This document shows positions 25,864-34,569 of a stretch of 64,000 nt of DNA, one piece after another. The notes beneath the pieces were generated by a model. It had not been told where the DNA came from. It saw nothing but the letters and a program-made list of their open reading frames with translations, and did not search any database. Made by a program: the position numbers and the translations under genes. Each line of letters begins with the position of its first letter. Position 1 is the stretch's first letter. Location of the stretch: the NCBI GenBank assembly GCA_024642725.1, contig JAHEAO010000003.1:38969-102968 (forward strand), written 5' to 3'. The stretch comes from Paracoccaceae bacterium. Its GTDB lineage: Bacteria > Pseudomonadota > Alphaproteobacteria > Rhodobacterales > Rhodobacteraceae.

Positions 25864-26604
25864 ATGGCAGGCCATTCAAAATGGGCGAATATCCAGCACC
25901 GCAAGGGGCGTCAGGACAAACTGCGTTCGAAACTCTTTTCGAAGCTCGCCAAGGAAATCACCGTCGCGGCAAAGATGGGTGATCCGGACCCCGACAAGAA
26001 CCCACGGCTGCGTCTCGCGGTGAAGGAAGCCAAATCGAATTCGGTTCCGAAGGATGTGATTGATCGGGCGATCAAGAAATCACAGGGCGGAGACGCCGAG
26101 AACTACGATGAGATTCGTTACGAAGGTTATGGTCCCAGCGGGATAGCTGTTATCGTAGAGGCAATGACGGACAACCGGAATCGAACCGCGTCGAACGTCC
26201 GGTCGATCTTCACAAAATACGGCGGCAATCTGGGGGAAACCGGTTCGGTCTCTTTCATGTTCGACCGAAAGGGCGAGATCATGTACCCGGCGGACATCGG
26301 TGATGATGACACCGTCATGATGGCCGCGATCGAGGCTGGGGCCGAAGATGTAGAAAGCGACGATGAAGGTCACTGGGTCTACTGTGCCGACACCGACCTG
26401 AACGACGTTGCGACCTCGCTGGAAAAGCAGCTGGGAGAATCCGAGACGACCAAGCTCATCTGGAAGCCGCAAACATCGACCGAGGTCGATCTTGAAACCG
26501 CCCAGAAGGTGATGAAGCTGATCGAAGCTCTCGAAGATGACGATGACGTCCAGAACGTGACAGCAAATATCGACGTTCCCGAAGACGTGGCCGCTCAGCT
26601 TTAA
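25864..26604 (+). CDS. yebC: YebC/PmpR-family DNA-binding/translation factor
   Basis: A 246-aa protein starting [25 protein letters not shown], the hallmark YebC N-terminus. It has [71 protein letters not shown] and an acidic C-terminus. The family is described both as transcriptional regulators and as translation factors easing proline-rich stalls. Divergent from the second SLC13 permease. Confidence 0.95.
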   Translation: MAGHSKWANIQHRKGRQDKLRSKLFSKLAKEITVAAKMGDPDPDKNPRLRLAVKEAKSNSVPKDVIDRAIKKSQGGDAENYDEIRYEGYGPSGIAVIVEAMTDNRNRTASNVRSIFTKYGGNLGETGSVSFMFDRKGEIMYPADIGDDDTVMMAAIEAGAEDVESDDEGHWVYCADTDLNDVATSLEKQLGESETTKLIWKPQTSTEVDLETAQKVMKLIEALEDDDDVQNVTANIDVPEDVAAQL

Positions 26605-26654
26605 GCGGTCTTTCGGGGCTTGTGCCGTCACGGAGTATGGGATCATGTGCCGGA

Positions 26655-27557
26655 ATGACGAACAGCCCTGATCGCCCGGTTGCCGGGGTCTTGTGGATGC
26701 TGGTGACGGGGGCCAATTTTGTCGCCGTCACCGCAATCGTGAAATATGTCGGCAGCAGCCTCCCTGCAGCCGAGGCTGCGTTTCTTCGCTATCTGCTTGG
26801 CTTGGTTTTCCTTGTCCCGATGCTCGGCCCGATGCTGCGCGCCGATTTGTCCCGCCAGTCCTTTTGGCTATTTGGCGCGAGAGGAGTGGTGCATACTCTT
26901 GGTGTTGTGCTCTGGTTCTACGCAATGACACAGATCCCAATATCTGAAGTGACAGCGATGAACTACCTTTCACCGATCTACGTAACCATCGGCGCTGCCC
27001 TCTTTCTAGGTGAACCGCTTGCCCTGCGACGAATGTTGGCTGTTGCCGTGGCTCTGGTCGGCGCGCTCGTGATCCTGCGCCCCGGCATCCGCGAGGTTAC
27101 TTCCGGCCATATCGCAATGCTCGGAACCGCGATTCTATTCGGGGCATCCTATCTGATCGCCAAACTGATGTCGGGCCGTGCCAGTGCGGCGGTCGTTGTC
27201 GGGATGCTCTCGGTGACGGTGTCGATTGGCCTGGCTCCGTTCGCGGCAGCGGTCTGGGTCACGCCGACTCTGTCTCAATTGGGATGGATGTTTCTCGTCG
27301 CTTGCTTTGCGACCGCGGGCCACTTTAGCATGACCTTGGCCTTCGCTGCTGCTCCCGTGACGGTCACGCAGCCGGTGACATTCCTGCAACTTGTCTGGGC
27401 GGTAGCGCTGGGGGCACTTGTTTTCGGCGAACCTGTAGACGCCTGGGTCATACTGGGTGGCCTTATAATACTTGGGTCCGTGATGTTCATTACTTGGCGG
27501 GAGGCCGTACTGAAGCGTCGCGCCATCACCCCTTCCCACATCGCAACCAAGCTCTGA
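26655..27557 (+). CDS. EamA/DMT-family transporter
   Basis: A 300-aa membrane protein with two EamA halves, including VLWMLVTGANFVAVTAIVKYVG, FGARGVVHTLGVVLWFYAMTQIPISEVTAMNYLSPIYVTIGAALFLGEPL and VTQPVTFLQLVWAVALGALVFGEPV. This is close to the RhaT/RarD-like exporters. I use the Met at 26655 (MTNSPDRPV); starts at 26622 and 26637 remain possible because no strong ribosome binding site decides. The substrate is unknown. Confidence 0.85.
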   Translation: MTNSPDRPVAGVLWMLVTGANFVAVTAIVKYVGSSLPAAEAAFLRYLLGLVFLVPMLGPMLRADLSRQSFWLFGARGVVHTLGVVLWFYAMTQIPISEVTAMNYLSPIYVTIGAALFLGEPLALRRMLAVAVALVGALVILRPGIREVTSGHIAMLGTAILFGASYLIAKLMSGRASAAVVVGMLSVTVSIGLAPFAAAVWVTPTLSQLGWMFLVACFATAGHFSMTLAFAAAPVTVTQPVTFLQLVWAVALGALVFGEPVDAWVILGGLIILGSVMFITWREAVLKRRAITPSHIATKL

Positions 27558-27623
27558 ATTCGATCATCCAGTCAGTTGGACGTTGCCCCGCAGGCTATTC
27601 CACTACTCCGGAGTCTTGTTCAA

Positions 27624-28652
27624 CTAACTCGTCGAGCGAGGGTCAAGAAGCTTCGCAAGCACTGTATCTTTGGTTACCTGACCAATGACCTTGCCGCCTT
27701 CCACCACTCCTACGGGATTTCCTGTCGCGTGAACTTTTTCCATCACGCTCTGAATCGTCTCATCGGGGCCGACTGTATGTTTGGGTTTGCCTCCGGCCGG
27801 TTCCATGACGTCGCGCGCGCAAAGAACGCCAAGTGGGTTCATATGGGCTACGAAATCCGCAACATAGTCGTTCGCCGGGTTTGAAAAGATGTCCCGGGGC
27901 GTGCCGCATTGCACGATGCGCCCGCCTTCCATGATCGCGATGCGATTTCCCAATTTGAAGGCTTCATCCAGATCGTGACTGACAAAGATGATCGTCCGCT
28001 TGAGCTTTTGCTGAAGGTCGAGAAGCTCATCCTGCAGTCGCGCCCGGATCAACGGGTCCAGCGCCGAGAAGGGCTCATCCATCAAGAGGATCGGAGCGTC
28101 CGTGGCAAAGGCGCGGGCCAGACCAACGCGCTGCTGCATGCCGCCCGACAACTCCCCGACTCTGCGGTCAGCCCAATCTGAAAGACCAACCAAGGCCAAC
28201 TGGTCCCGGACCTTGGCGGCGCGTTCCGACTTTGGCATGCCGCCGAGTTCAAGACCAAGCCCGACGTTCTCCGCGACCGTCCGCCAAGGGAGCAGGCCAA
28301 ACTGCTGGAAAACCATCGCGATATCATTCAGCCGCAACTTGCGCAGCGTGGCTTTGTCGGCATGGGTGACAGAGGTCATTTTGCCGCCTGCCTTGGCCCT
28401 CACTTCGCCCCGGGCAACGGGGTTGAGCCCGTTTACCGCCCGCAAAAGCGTCGACTTGCCAGACCCGGAAAGCCCCATCAACACAAGAATTTCGCCGGAC
28501 CCGACATCCAGCGTGCAGTTGTGGACGCCCAGAACCTGCCCGGTTGCCGACTGAATCTCTCCGCGGCTCTGGCCTTGGTCCATCAGTGGAAGCGCCGCTG
28601 CGGGATGATCGCCAAACACTATCGAAACATTGTCAAACTCGACGGCGTTCAT
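27624..28652 (-). CDS. choV: Choline ABC transporter, ATP-binding protein
   Basis: A 342-aa ATPase of the ProV/OpuA type. Walker A is GLSGSGKST, the Q-loop region VFQQFGLLPWRTV, the signature LSGGMQQRVGLARAFA and Walker B ILLMDEPFSALDPLIR. A C-terminal CBS-like region (PDETIQSVMEKVHATGNPVGVVEGGKVIGQVTKDTVL) may gate activity. With choW (4-bp overlap) and choX it forms a choline import system feeding glycine betaine synthesis. Confidence 0.9.
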   Translation of the reverse strand: MNAVEFDNVSIVFGDHPAAALPLMDQGQSRGEIQSATGQVLGVHNCTLDVGSGEILVLMGLSGSGKSTLLRAVNGLNPVARGEVRAKAGGKMTSVTHADKATLRKLRLNDIAMVFQQFGLLPWRTVAENVGLGLELGGMPKSERAAKVRDQLALVGLSDWADRRVGELSGGMQQRVGLARAFATDAPILLMDEPFSALDPLIRARLQDELLDLQQKLKRTIIFVSHDLDEAFKLGNRIAIMEGGRIVQCGTPRDIFSNPANDYVADFVAHMNPLGVLCARDVMEPAGGKPKHTVGPDETIQSVMEKVHATGNPVGVVEGGKVIGQVTKDTVLAKLLDPRSTS

Positions 28653-29485
28653 TCGCGATCCACCCGCAGCATGGTGTCGAGCACGATTGCGACAACAACG
28701 ATCACGAGTCCGGATTCAAACCCCAAGGCGGGGTTCACAGAGTTAAGCGCCCGCACGACCGGAATTCCGAGGCCCGCCGCTCCGACAAGTCCGGCGATGA
28801 CCACCATCGACAACGATAACATGATCGTCTGGTTCAAGCCGGTCATGATCTGAGGAAATGCGGCCGGCAGCTCGACTTTCCAGAGCACTTGACGCGGCGT
28901 CGCGCCGAAGGCTTGCGCGGCTTCGAGCAATGGCTTCGGAGTCTGGGATACCCCTAGTTGGGTCAACCGGATAGCCGCCGGAATCACAAAAATTATTGTG
29001 GCGATAAGCCCCGCCGAAACCCCGATTCCAAAGAGAATAACGGTCGGAATGAGATAGACGAAGGTCGGCAATGTCTGCATCAGGTCCAGTACGGGCCTCA
29101 TCGCTCTGTAAAGTTTCGGTCGATGAGCGGCGGCGATACCGATCGGTACGCCGAGCCCCATGCACACAAGGCAGGATGACAGGACGAGCGTCAGGCTTTC
29201 CGTTGTTTCCCTCCAGTAGCCCTGATTCAGGATGAACAGGAACCCGAGCAAGACGATCAGGCAGGCCTTCCAGTTGCGCTGAATGATCCATGTCAGGCCA
29301 ACGAAGATCGCAATGATCACGAATGCTGGCGGCGCCTGCAAAAGCCACTCGATCCCGGCAAGCAAGCGGTCTTCCATCGCGTCGGAAAGCATGTCGAAGA
29401 ACCATGCGAAATGGTCCTGCAACCAGTCGAAGCCCTGCTTGGCAGTCGCCCCTATGGGAATCTTGGTTTCAGTCAGCCAGTTCAC
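28649..29485 (-). CDS. choW: Choline ABC transporter, permease
   Basis: A 278-aa membrane protein of the ProW family: N-terminal segment WLTETKIPIGATAKQGFDWLQDHF, then helices and the EAA loop SQTPKPLLEAAQAFGATPRQVLWKVELPAAFPQIMTGLNQTIMLSLSMVVIAGLVGAAGLG that contacts ChoV. It overlaps choV by 4 bp and is separated from choX by a hairpin-containing gap. Confidence 0.92.
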   Translation of the reverse strand: MNWLTETKIPIGATAKQGFDWLQDHFAWFFDMLSDAMEDRLLAGIEWLLQAPPAFVIIAIFVGLTWIIQRNWKACLIVLLGFLFILNQGYWRETTESLTLVLSSCLVCMGLGVPIGIAAAHRPKLYRAMRPVLDLMQTLPTFVYLIPTVILFGIGVSAGLIATIIFVIPAAIRLTQLGVSQTPKPLLEAAQAFGATPRQVLWKVELPAAFPQIMTGLNQTIMLSLSMVVIAGLVGAAGLGIPVVRALNSVNPALGFESGLVIVVVAIVLDTMLRVDRE

Positions 29486-29511
29486 GTGTACCTCTCGTCA
29501 CGCCGGATGTG

Positions 29512-29540
29512 TTTCCCACCCCGGACGCCGGGGTGAGAAA
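29512..29540 (-). promoter_or_regulatory. Intercistronic hairpin between choX and choW
   Basis: CACCCCGG-ACG-CCGGGGTG is a perfect 8-bp stem, extended after one mismatch by TTTC/GAAA. It has no strong T-run. In ABC operons such a hairpin after the binding-protein gene commonly protects or partly terminates the message so that the periplasmic protein is made in excess. Confidence 0.6.
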
Positions 29541-29555
29541 CCTGATTGTGCCGAG

Positions 29556-30482
29556 CTACATGCCCAACGCGGCTTTAACGGCGGCCATGGCGTCGCCGCC
29601 GTCCTTTGTCGTAACGCCGGCCAGCCACCCGTCCAGAACGTTTGAATTCGACCCGAGCCATGCAGTCGCGGCGGCAGCGGGATCCTGTCCGTCGTCAAGG
29701 ATTGCGCCCATGATTTCGTTTTCCATGGCAAGGCTGAATTCCAAGTTGCCCAGAAGTTTGCCAACGTTCGGGCAACTATCAGAGAAGCCGGCAGAGGTGT
29801 TCGTATAGACGGTCGCGCCGCCCAGATTGGGGCCGAACCATTCATCCCCGCCTTCCAGGTAAGTCAGTTCGAAATTCGCATTCATCGGATGAGGTTCCCA
29901 GCCAAGGAAGATGACCGGCTCACCGCCGCGATCCGCTTTGGCGACCTGCGCAAGCATGCCTTGCTCCGAACTTTCGACAACTTCGAACCCGGATAGGCCG
30001 AACGCATCCGCGCCGATCATGTCCATGATCAGCCGGTTACCATCATTGCCCGGCTCAATTCCGTAGATTTTGCCTTCCAGTTCGTCCTTGTGAGCGGCGA
30101 TGTCGGCGAAGTTCTTGATCCCCATGTCGGCAGCTGCCTTGTTGCCGGCAAGAGTATATTTCGCGCCCTCAAGATTTGCGCGAACGGTGTCGACCGTACC
30201 CGCATCCCGATAGGGCGCAATGTCCGCCTCCATCGTTGGCATCCAGTTGCCGAGGAAAACGTCAACATCACCTTCGGCCATTGCGGTGTAGGTTACCGGT
30301 ACGGACAGAACCTTGATATCGGTCCCGTATCCCAGCGCTTTCAGAATAACGGTTGTCGCTGCGGTCGTCGCCGTGATGTCGGTCCAGCCGACGTCCGAGA
30401 AGATGACAGTGTCGCAATCCGACAATGCAGGCGACGCGAAGGCCATCAGCGCGAGGGCTGATAGGGTCGATCTGAGTTTCAT
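29556..30482 (-). CDS. choX: Choline ABC transporter, substrate-binding protein
   Basis: A 308-aa periplasmic protein with a cleavable signal (MKLRSTLSALALMAFASPALS). The four aromatic ligands described for Sinorhizobium ChoX (W43, W90, Y119, W205) have counterparts with a constant offset of ten: W33 in VGWTD, W80 in LGNWMP, Y109 in AKYTL and W195 in LGWEPHPM. This supports choline specificity rather than betaine. It is the first gene of choXWV, with GGGAG before the ATG and a BetI-like site 21 bp upstream. Confidence 0.93.
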   Translation of the reverse strand: MKLRSTLSALALMAFASPALSDCDTVIFSDVGWTDITATTAATTVILKALGYGTDIKVLSVPVTYTAMAEGDVDVFLGNWMPTMEADIAPYRDAGTVDTVRANLEGAKYTLAGNKAAADMGIKNFADIAAHKDELEGKIYGIEPGNDGNRLIMDMIGADAFGLSGFEVVESSEQGMLAQVAKADRGGEPVIFLGWEPHPMNANFELTYLEGGDEWFGPNLGGATVYTNTSAGFSDSCPNVGKLLGNLEFSLAMENEIMGAILDDGQDPAAAATAWLGSNSNVLDGWLAGVTTKDGGDAMAAVKAALGM

Positions 30483-30503
30483 TTGGCAGGCTCCCTGTTT
30501 TTC

Positions 30504-30519
30504 TTGATTGATCAGTCAA
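30504..30519. promoter_or_regulatory. BetI-like palindromic operator upstream of choX
   Basis: TTGATTGATCAGTCAA is a 16-bp palindrome with a single mismatched pair (central TGATCA, outer TTGA/TCAA), placed 21 bp before the choX start in an AT-rich region. BetI, the choline-responsive TetR-type repressor, binds related TTGA...TCAA dyads. No betI, betA or betB is in this window, so the assignment is by similarity and context only. Confidence 0.5.
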
Positions 30520-30671
30520 TAAAAATATATTGGCGCCCTCATGTCCAGCAGCATTAACACGCTGCAACTGCGATTCAGGCGCACATGTGGGCAGACTAAC
30601 CTGACAATCCGTTGAAGGCGATGAAATTACCGCCCTTGCGGTGCCCGCCCGCTTCGCTGATATGGAGCGGG

Positions 30672-31328
30672 ATGTTAAGGTTTCGTTCACTTGTTGTTTT
30701 CGTGATGTTGGTGGCTCTGCCTGCCGCGTCACAAGAATTCTCCGGCCCGATGAGGTTTTCGGATGCCGATACGCTGAAAGTCGGGCAGGTGACTGTCAGG
30801 CTGTTTGGCATCGATGCCCCCGAGTCGGACCAGAACTGCGAGCGCTCCAATGGTGAGCATTGGGCCTGCGGCCAATGGGCGACCCATGAAGCCAGAACAC
30901 GGTTCGACGGTCGTACAGCAAGATGCACGGCGCTGGACAGAGACCTCTACGGGCGCGTAGTGGCCAGATGCCATCACGACGGTCAGGATATGAGCGAAGC
31001 GTTGGTCCGCGCCGGCATCGCTATTGCCTTTCGCCGGTACTCCATGGATTACATCGGTGCCGAAAAGGAGGCTGCGATTGCCAGTCGCGGTATATGGGAA
31101 GGCACCCTTCAGACGCCTTCAAGCTTTCGCGCAGCAAAGCAGTATTCACCCGCTGAGCCGCAAGGTGCTTGCAACATCAAGGGCAATGTCTCTAGCTCGG
31201 GGCGCATCTACCACTTGCCCGAGCAGAAGTACTATGGGGAAACTCGGATCACCGAGTCACGCGGGGAACGTTGGTTCTGTTCGGAACAAGAGGCGATTTC
31301 CGCCGGTTGGCGCAGGGCAAAGCAATGA
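30672..31328 (+). CDS. Secreted staphylococcal-nuclease-like (SNase) protein
   Basis: A 218-aa exported protein: signal peptide MLRFRSLVVFVMLVALPAASQ, then an SNase/thermonuclease OB-fold region. The region runs FSDADTLKVGQVTVRLFGIDAPESDQNC, CTALDRDLYGRVVARC, MSEALVRAGIAIAFRRY and EKEAAIASRGIWEG. The C-terminal part has GNVSSSGRIYHLPEQKYYGETRI and EAISAGWRRAKQ, a cysteine-containing tail common in alphaproteobacterial homologues. The start at 30672 places the signal peptide at the N-terminus. Nuclease activity is not certain. Confidence 0.78.
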   Translation: MLRFRSLVVFVMLVALPAASQEFSGPMRFSDADTLKVGQVTVRLFGIDAPESDQNCERSNGEHWACGQWATHEARTRFDGRTARCTALDRDLYGRVVARCHHDGQDMSEALVRAGIAIAFRRYSMDYIGAEKEAAIASRGIWEGTLQTPSSFRAAKQYSPAEPQGACNIKGNVSSSGRIYHLPEQKYYGETRITESRGERWFCSEQEAISAGWRRAKQ

Positions 31329-31407
31329 ACCCGAGTTTGACCCGGATCAAAGTCGAACCGGGGATTCACACTTAGCGTCGTCGTGATCAATCGTCACGGA
31401 GGACCAG

Positions 31408-31653
31408 ATGAGCCACACGCCACATGAACTCGCCGAAGAATTTCCGAGAGAGGCTGAAAAGATCAGTGCACTGAAACAGACGGACCAGCACTTCGCCAAG
31501 TTGGTGGATGACTATCACGAGGTGAACCGCGCTGTGCACCGTGCCGAAACCAATGTGGAGCCGACAGAAGCCCTGCATGAAGAGGAAATGCGCAAGAAGC
31601 GGATGGTCCTTAAGGATGAAATCTGGAGCATTCTATCCAAAAGCAGCAGTTAG
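31408..31653 (+). CDS. DUF465 (YdcH-like) protein
   Basis: An 81-aa, highly charged helical protein with the DUF465 pattern: AEEFPREAEKISALKQTDQHFAKLVDDYHEVNRAVHRAETNVEPTEALHEEEMRKKRMVLKDEIWSIL. It probably forms a coiled-coil hairpin. The function is unknown. GGAGGACCAG precedes the ATG. A strong terminator follows. Confidence 0.9.
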   Translation: MSHTPHELAEEFPREAEKISALKQTDQHFAKLVDDYHEVNRAVHRAETNVEPTEALHEEEMRKKRMVLKDEIWSILSKSSS

Positions 31654-31680
31654 GCGACAATCCTGACCAACAGATCAGGC

Positions 31681-31715
31681 AACCCCCGAAAACGCTTCGG
31701 GGGTTGAACTTTTTC
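31681..31715 (+). terminator. Rho-independent terminator after the DUF465 gene
   Basis: A perfect 10-bp stem AACCCCCGAA / TTCGGGGGTT (31681-31690 with 31696-31705), loop AACGC, then GAACTTTTTCG. It may also act on the convergent pccR transcript. Confidence 0.88.
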
Positions 31716-31719
31716 GTCC

Positions 31720-33120
31720 TCAGGTGATCCGATAGGGCAGGATGCCGCGTTGGTCAGGTTCGACTTTCAACCGGCTTTCCAAGGGTGGTACCGATCTCTG
31801 GTGGCAGGTCTTGCGCTCGCAGATGCGGCAGGAAATGCCAATGGGTTCAAACGCCTTGGGCTTCGTGACATCCATGTCATCCGCATAGACCAACCGGTTT
31901 GCATGCTGAACCTCGCAACCAAGACCAATCGCGTAGCGGCGCACGGGTGCGTGGAAAGAGCCGCCAGGCTTTGAAACATCCTTTGCCAGGCACACATATC
32001 GGACGCCGTCTGGCGTCTCGGCAAGTTGCCGGAGAAATCTGCCCGGCGTTTCGAAGGCCTGATGTACGTTCCAAAGCGGACAAGCTCCGCCGAAGCGCGC
32101 GAATTGCAGCCGGGTCGCCGAATGCCGTTTGGTGATCGTTCCCGCCTGATCGACCCTGACAAAGTAAAACGGTATTCCCTTGGCGCCCGGGCGCTGCAGG
32201 GTGGACAAGCGGTGCGCCACTTGCTCGATCGAAGCACCGAACATCTCGGCCAATCTCTCCAGATCATGCCGCGTAGCATCCGTCGCCTCCTGAAAAGCCC
32301 GATAGGGCAGTAGCGCGGCGCCGGCGAAATAATTTGCTAGGCCGATTTTAGCAATCGCCCGGGCTTCGTCGGTCTGGAATCGGGCCAGGTCCAGCGTGGC
32401 TTCCAGCAAGTCGTTCTGGGTTAGAAGCGCGACCTGATGCAACAACTGAAATCGCCGGGTCGCGCCAACTGCCGACCGGATCAGGCTCAGGCGTTTGCTG
32501 CCTGGATCATAGTTGCGCAAGCTGTCATCGTCAGCCTCGTCGATGGTGATACCCATGCGGTCCAGATACTGCATAGCAGTCGAAACCGGGTCCCGGGGCT
32601 CGCCGCCTTGCACGGAAAATCTCTCTGCGGCGCGGTCCACTGCATCGATGTAGTTGTCGCAATAGTGGAAGAAGTCCCGAACCTCCTCCCAAGGGCTCGG
32701 GCGGATCGAGCTGTCCTCCCGCCCCAAAGCCTCGTCGAGGGAAGCCAGTCGCTCCTGATTCTGGCGATACGCGCGGTGCAATTCTATGAAGGCGCGCGCC
32801 AGAACCGGCGCGTTCGATGCCGCGAGGCGCAGATCGGCAAGCGGCGGGGCCGCATCTGCAAAGACTGGGTCCGCAAGTGCCTCGCGCATGTCAGTCACCA
32901 GCCGCTCAGCGTCGCCGGTCGACAATTCGGCAACGTCAAAGCCGAATTCTTGCGCGAGCGCCAGAACGACCCCGGTCGAAACCGGTCGGTTGTTGTTTTC
33001 CATCTGGTTCAGATAGGGAAGAGAAACGCCCAGCTTCTCGGCAAATGCCTTCTGGGTGAGTCCGATCCGGATTCGGGTCTCACGTAGCTTGGCTCCGGCA
33101 TATAGTTTCTGAGTTGCCAT
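31720..33120 (-). CDS. pccR: Short-chain fatty acyl-CoA regulator (PccR/RamB-like)
   Basis: A 466-aa regulator: N-terminal XRE HTH (LRETRIRIGLTQKAFAEKLGVSLPYLNQMENNNRPVSTGVVLALAQ, residues about 12-60), an IrrE/peptidase M78-like middle (IGLANYFAGAALLPYRAF) and a C-terminal domain with GISCRICERKTCHQRSVPPL. This is the ScfR family; PccR of Rhodobacter sphaeroides activates propionyl-CoA carboxylase genes and binds TTTGCAAA motifs. Sites of that kind lie upstream of this gene and of pccB. The distance of one gene from pccB supports the call. Confidence 0.88.
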   Translation of the reverse strand: MATQKLYAGAKLRETRIRIGLTQKAFAEKLGVSLPYLNQMENNNRPVSTGVVLALAQEFGFDVAELSTGDAERLVTDMREALADPVFADAAPPLADLRLAASNAPVLARAFIELHRAYRQNQERLASLDEALGREDSSIRPSPWEEVRDFFHYCDNYIDAVDRAAERFSVQGGEPRDPVSTAMQYLDRMGITIDEADDDSLRNYDPGSKRLSLIRSAVGATRRFQLLHQVALLTQNDLLEATLDLARFQTDEARAIAKIGLANYFAGAALLPYRAFQEATDATRHDLERLAEMFGASIEQVAHRLSTLQRPGAKGIPFYFVRVDQAGTITKRHSATRLQFARFGGACPLWNVHQAFETPGRFLRQLAETPDGVRYVCLAKDVSKPGGSFHAPVRRYAIGLGCEVQHANRLVYADDMDVTKPKAFEPIGISCRICERKTCHQRSVPPLESRLKVEPDQRGILPYRIT

Positions 33121-33130
33121 CGGGGTCTCT

Positions 33131-33167
33131 TTTGCAGGTTTGCACTAACATGTTCTAGTTTTGCAAA
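33131..33167. promoter_or_regulatory. TTTGCAAA-type site cluster upstream of pccR
   Basis: In the 52-bp gap between the MFS gene stop and the pccR start are one perfect TTTGCAAA (33160-33167) and two partial copies, TTTGCAGG (33131-33138) and TTTGCACT (33139-33146). These resemble the PccR recognition element and suggest autoregulation. Confidence 0.55.
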
Positions 33168-33172
33168 CCCGT

Positions 33173-34402
33173 TCAGGCAATGCGTGTCTGCCGTTCCCGC
33201 TTGATAACCCAGAGTGTCGACAGGATCGAAAGAACCGAAACGATCAGCATGATCCAAAGCAATGGGTAGGGTCCGCGACCCGGCACCAGCAACGCACCCG
33301 CTAAAGCGGATAGCAAGGCCCCGCCGCCGATCATGATCGCCCCGCCCAGCCCAGACGCGGTGCCGGCAAGGTGCGGGCGAACCGACAGCATGCCAGATGT
33401 GGCATTCGGGATAACAAGTCCGTTGCCAAGCCCAATGAAAGTCATGAAGCCGAAGAAAGTGTAGACATTGCCTAGTCCGATCAGGAAAAGCATCAGCGAA
33501 ATCAGGACGCCGATACTTGACAGGGATCCGCCCCAGAGCACCATCCTGTTGACGCCGAAGCGAACTGAAAACCTGCCGGAAATGAAGTTCCCAAGCATAT
33601 ATCCGATGGCAGGCGCGCCAAAGAGGAAGCCGAGTGTTGACGGGGGCAGTCCAAAGACGACGCTTCCTACAAATGGGGCGCCACCAAGGTAGGCATAAAA
33701 GGCACCGGAAGACAGTGCCGCGGCCAAGCAGTAACCCCAGAACCGTTGCGACGTTAGCAATTCAGGATAGTCGCGGACCTGATCCTTGAATGAAGTATCT
33801 CGCGGTGGATTCGTCTCACCGAGATCCGACCATATCAACCACATTGTCAGGCTCCCGGCGACCAGCAGAAACCAGAACGTCGCCTGCCAGCCGAAATGTT
33901 CGTCAAGCCATCCCCCCAGTGCCGGGCTGACCATCGGCACCACGGCCATGCCCATCGTTACATAGCCGATCATCGACGCCGCCTGGTCTTGCGGTACCAT
34001 ATCGCGCACGACGGCGCGGCTCAGCACCATTGCAACGACACTGGCCGCCTGACACATGCGAAAGGCCAAAAAAACTTCGGCAGTGGGTGCAAAAATGCAC
34101 CCGACAGTCGCGGCGAGAAACACTGCGACCCCCCACAATAGCACCGGCCGGCGTCCGAACTGGTCAGAAAGCGGGCCAACGAACAGCTGCAATGCGGCGT
34201 TGACACCCAGATATAGGGCGACGGAAAGCTGCATCACGCTGTAGTCGGTGTGAAAATAGTCTGCCATTGCCGGCAAGGACGGCAGAAACATGTTCATTGT
34301 CATGGCCGCCATGCCGGTCATCAGCACAAGCGTCATGATGTGAGGTGGGGTAGAGCGGTCCAGAAACCGGACCTGTGGCATGGAACTCATGTGTTCAGAC
34401 AT
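33173..34402 (-). CDS. MFS exporter, Bcr/CflA drug-resistance type
   Basis: A 409-aa protein with twelve predicted helices. The motif VGPLSDQFGRRPVLLWGVAVF (loop 2-3 signature) and the pattern FLPSLPAMADYFHTDYSVMQLSVALYLGVNAALQLFVG are typical of Bcr/CflA transporters. Met5 (MSSMPQ) is an alternative start. The gene is transcribed toward pccR. Its promoter side faces the TTTGCAAA cluster in front of pccB, so it may belong to the propionate regulon. Confidence 0.87.
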   Translation of the reverse strand: MSEHMSSMPQVRFLDRSTPPHIMTLVLMTGMAAMTMNMFLPSLPAMADYFHTDYSVMQLSVALYLGVNAALQLFVGPLSDQFGRRPVLLWGVAVFLAATVGCIFAPTAEVFLAFRMCQAASVVAMVLSRAVVRDMVPQDQAASMIGYVTMGMAVVPMVSPALGGWLDEHFGWQATFWFLLVAGSLTMWLIWSDLGETNPPRDTSFKDQVRDYPELLTSQRFWGYCLAAALSSGAFYAYLGGAPFVGSVVFGLPPSTLGFLFGAPAIGYMLGNFISGRFSVRFGVNRMVLWGGSLSSIGVLISLMLFLIGLGNVYTFFGFMTFIGLGNGLVIPNATSGMLSVRPHLAGTASGLGGAIMIGGGALLSALAGALLVPGRGPYPLLWIMLIVSVLSILSTLWVIKRERQTRIA

Positions 34403-34449
34403 AGACGCATCACATCATCAGTCCAAGACCAAAAGAAGCGGCCTTGATG

Positions 34450-34497
34450 TTTGCAAATTTGCAATTTGCAAATCAATATTGGCGAAGTGTTTGCAAA
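34450..34497. promoter_or_regulatory. TTTGCAAA cluster in the MFS/pccB divergent promoter (PccR sites)
   Basis: Three perfect TTTGCAAA octamers at 34450-34457, 34465-34472 and 34490-34497, plus TTTGCAAT at 34458-34465. PccR of R. sphaeroides is reported to recognise TTTGCAAA-N4-TTTGCAAA. Here the first two perfect copies are 7 bp apart and the third is 17 bp further on. The cluster lies 73 bp before the pccB ATG and 48 bp from the MFS start, so it may serve both genes. Confidence 0.75.
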
Positions 34498-34569
34498 TCT
34501 TCCAGACGACTCTTTCTGTATGAAGCAATACACATTAGTGTCCATCCGAGTCCTATGGGGAAGCGTCAT

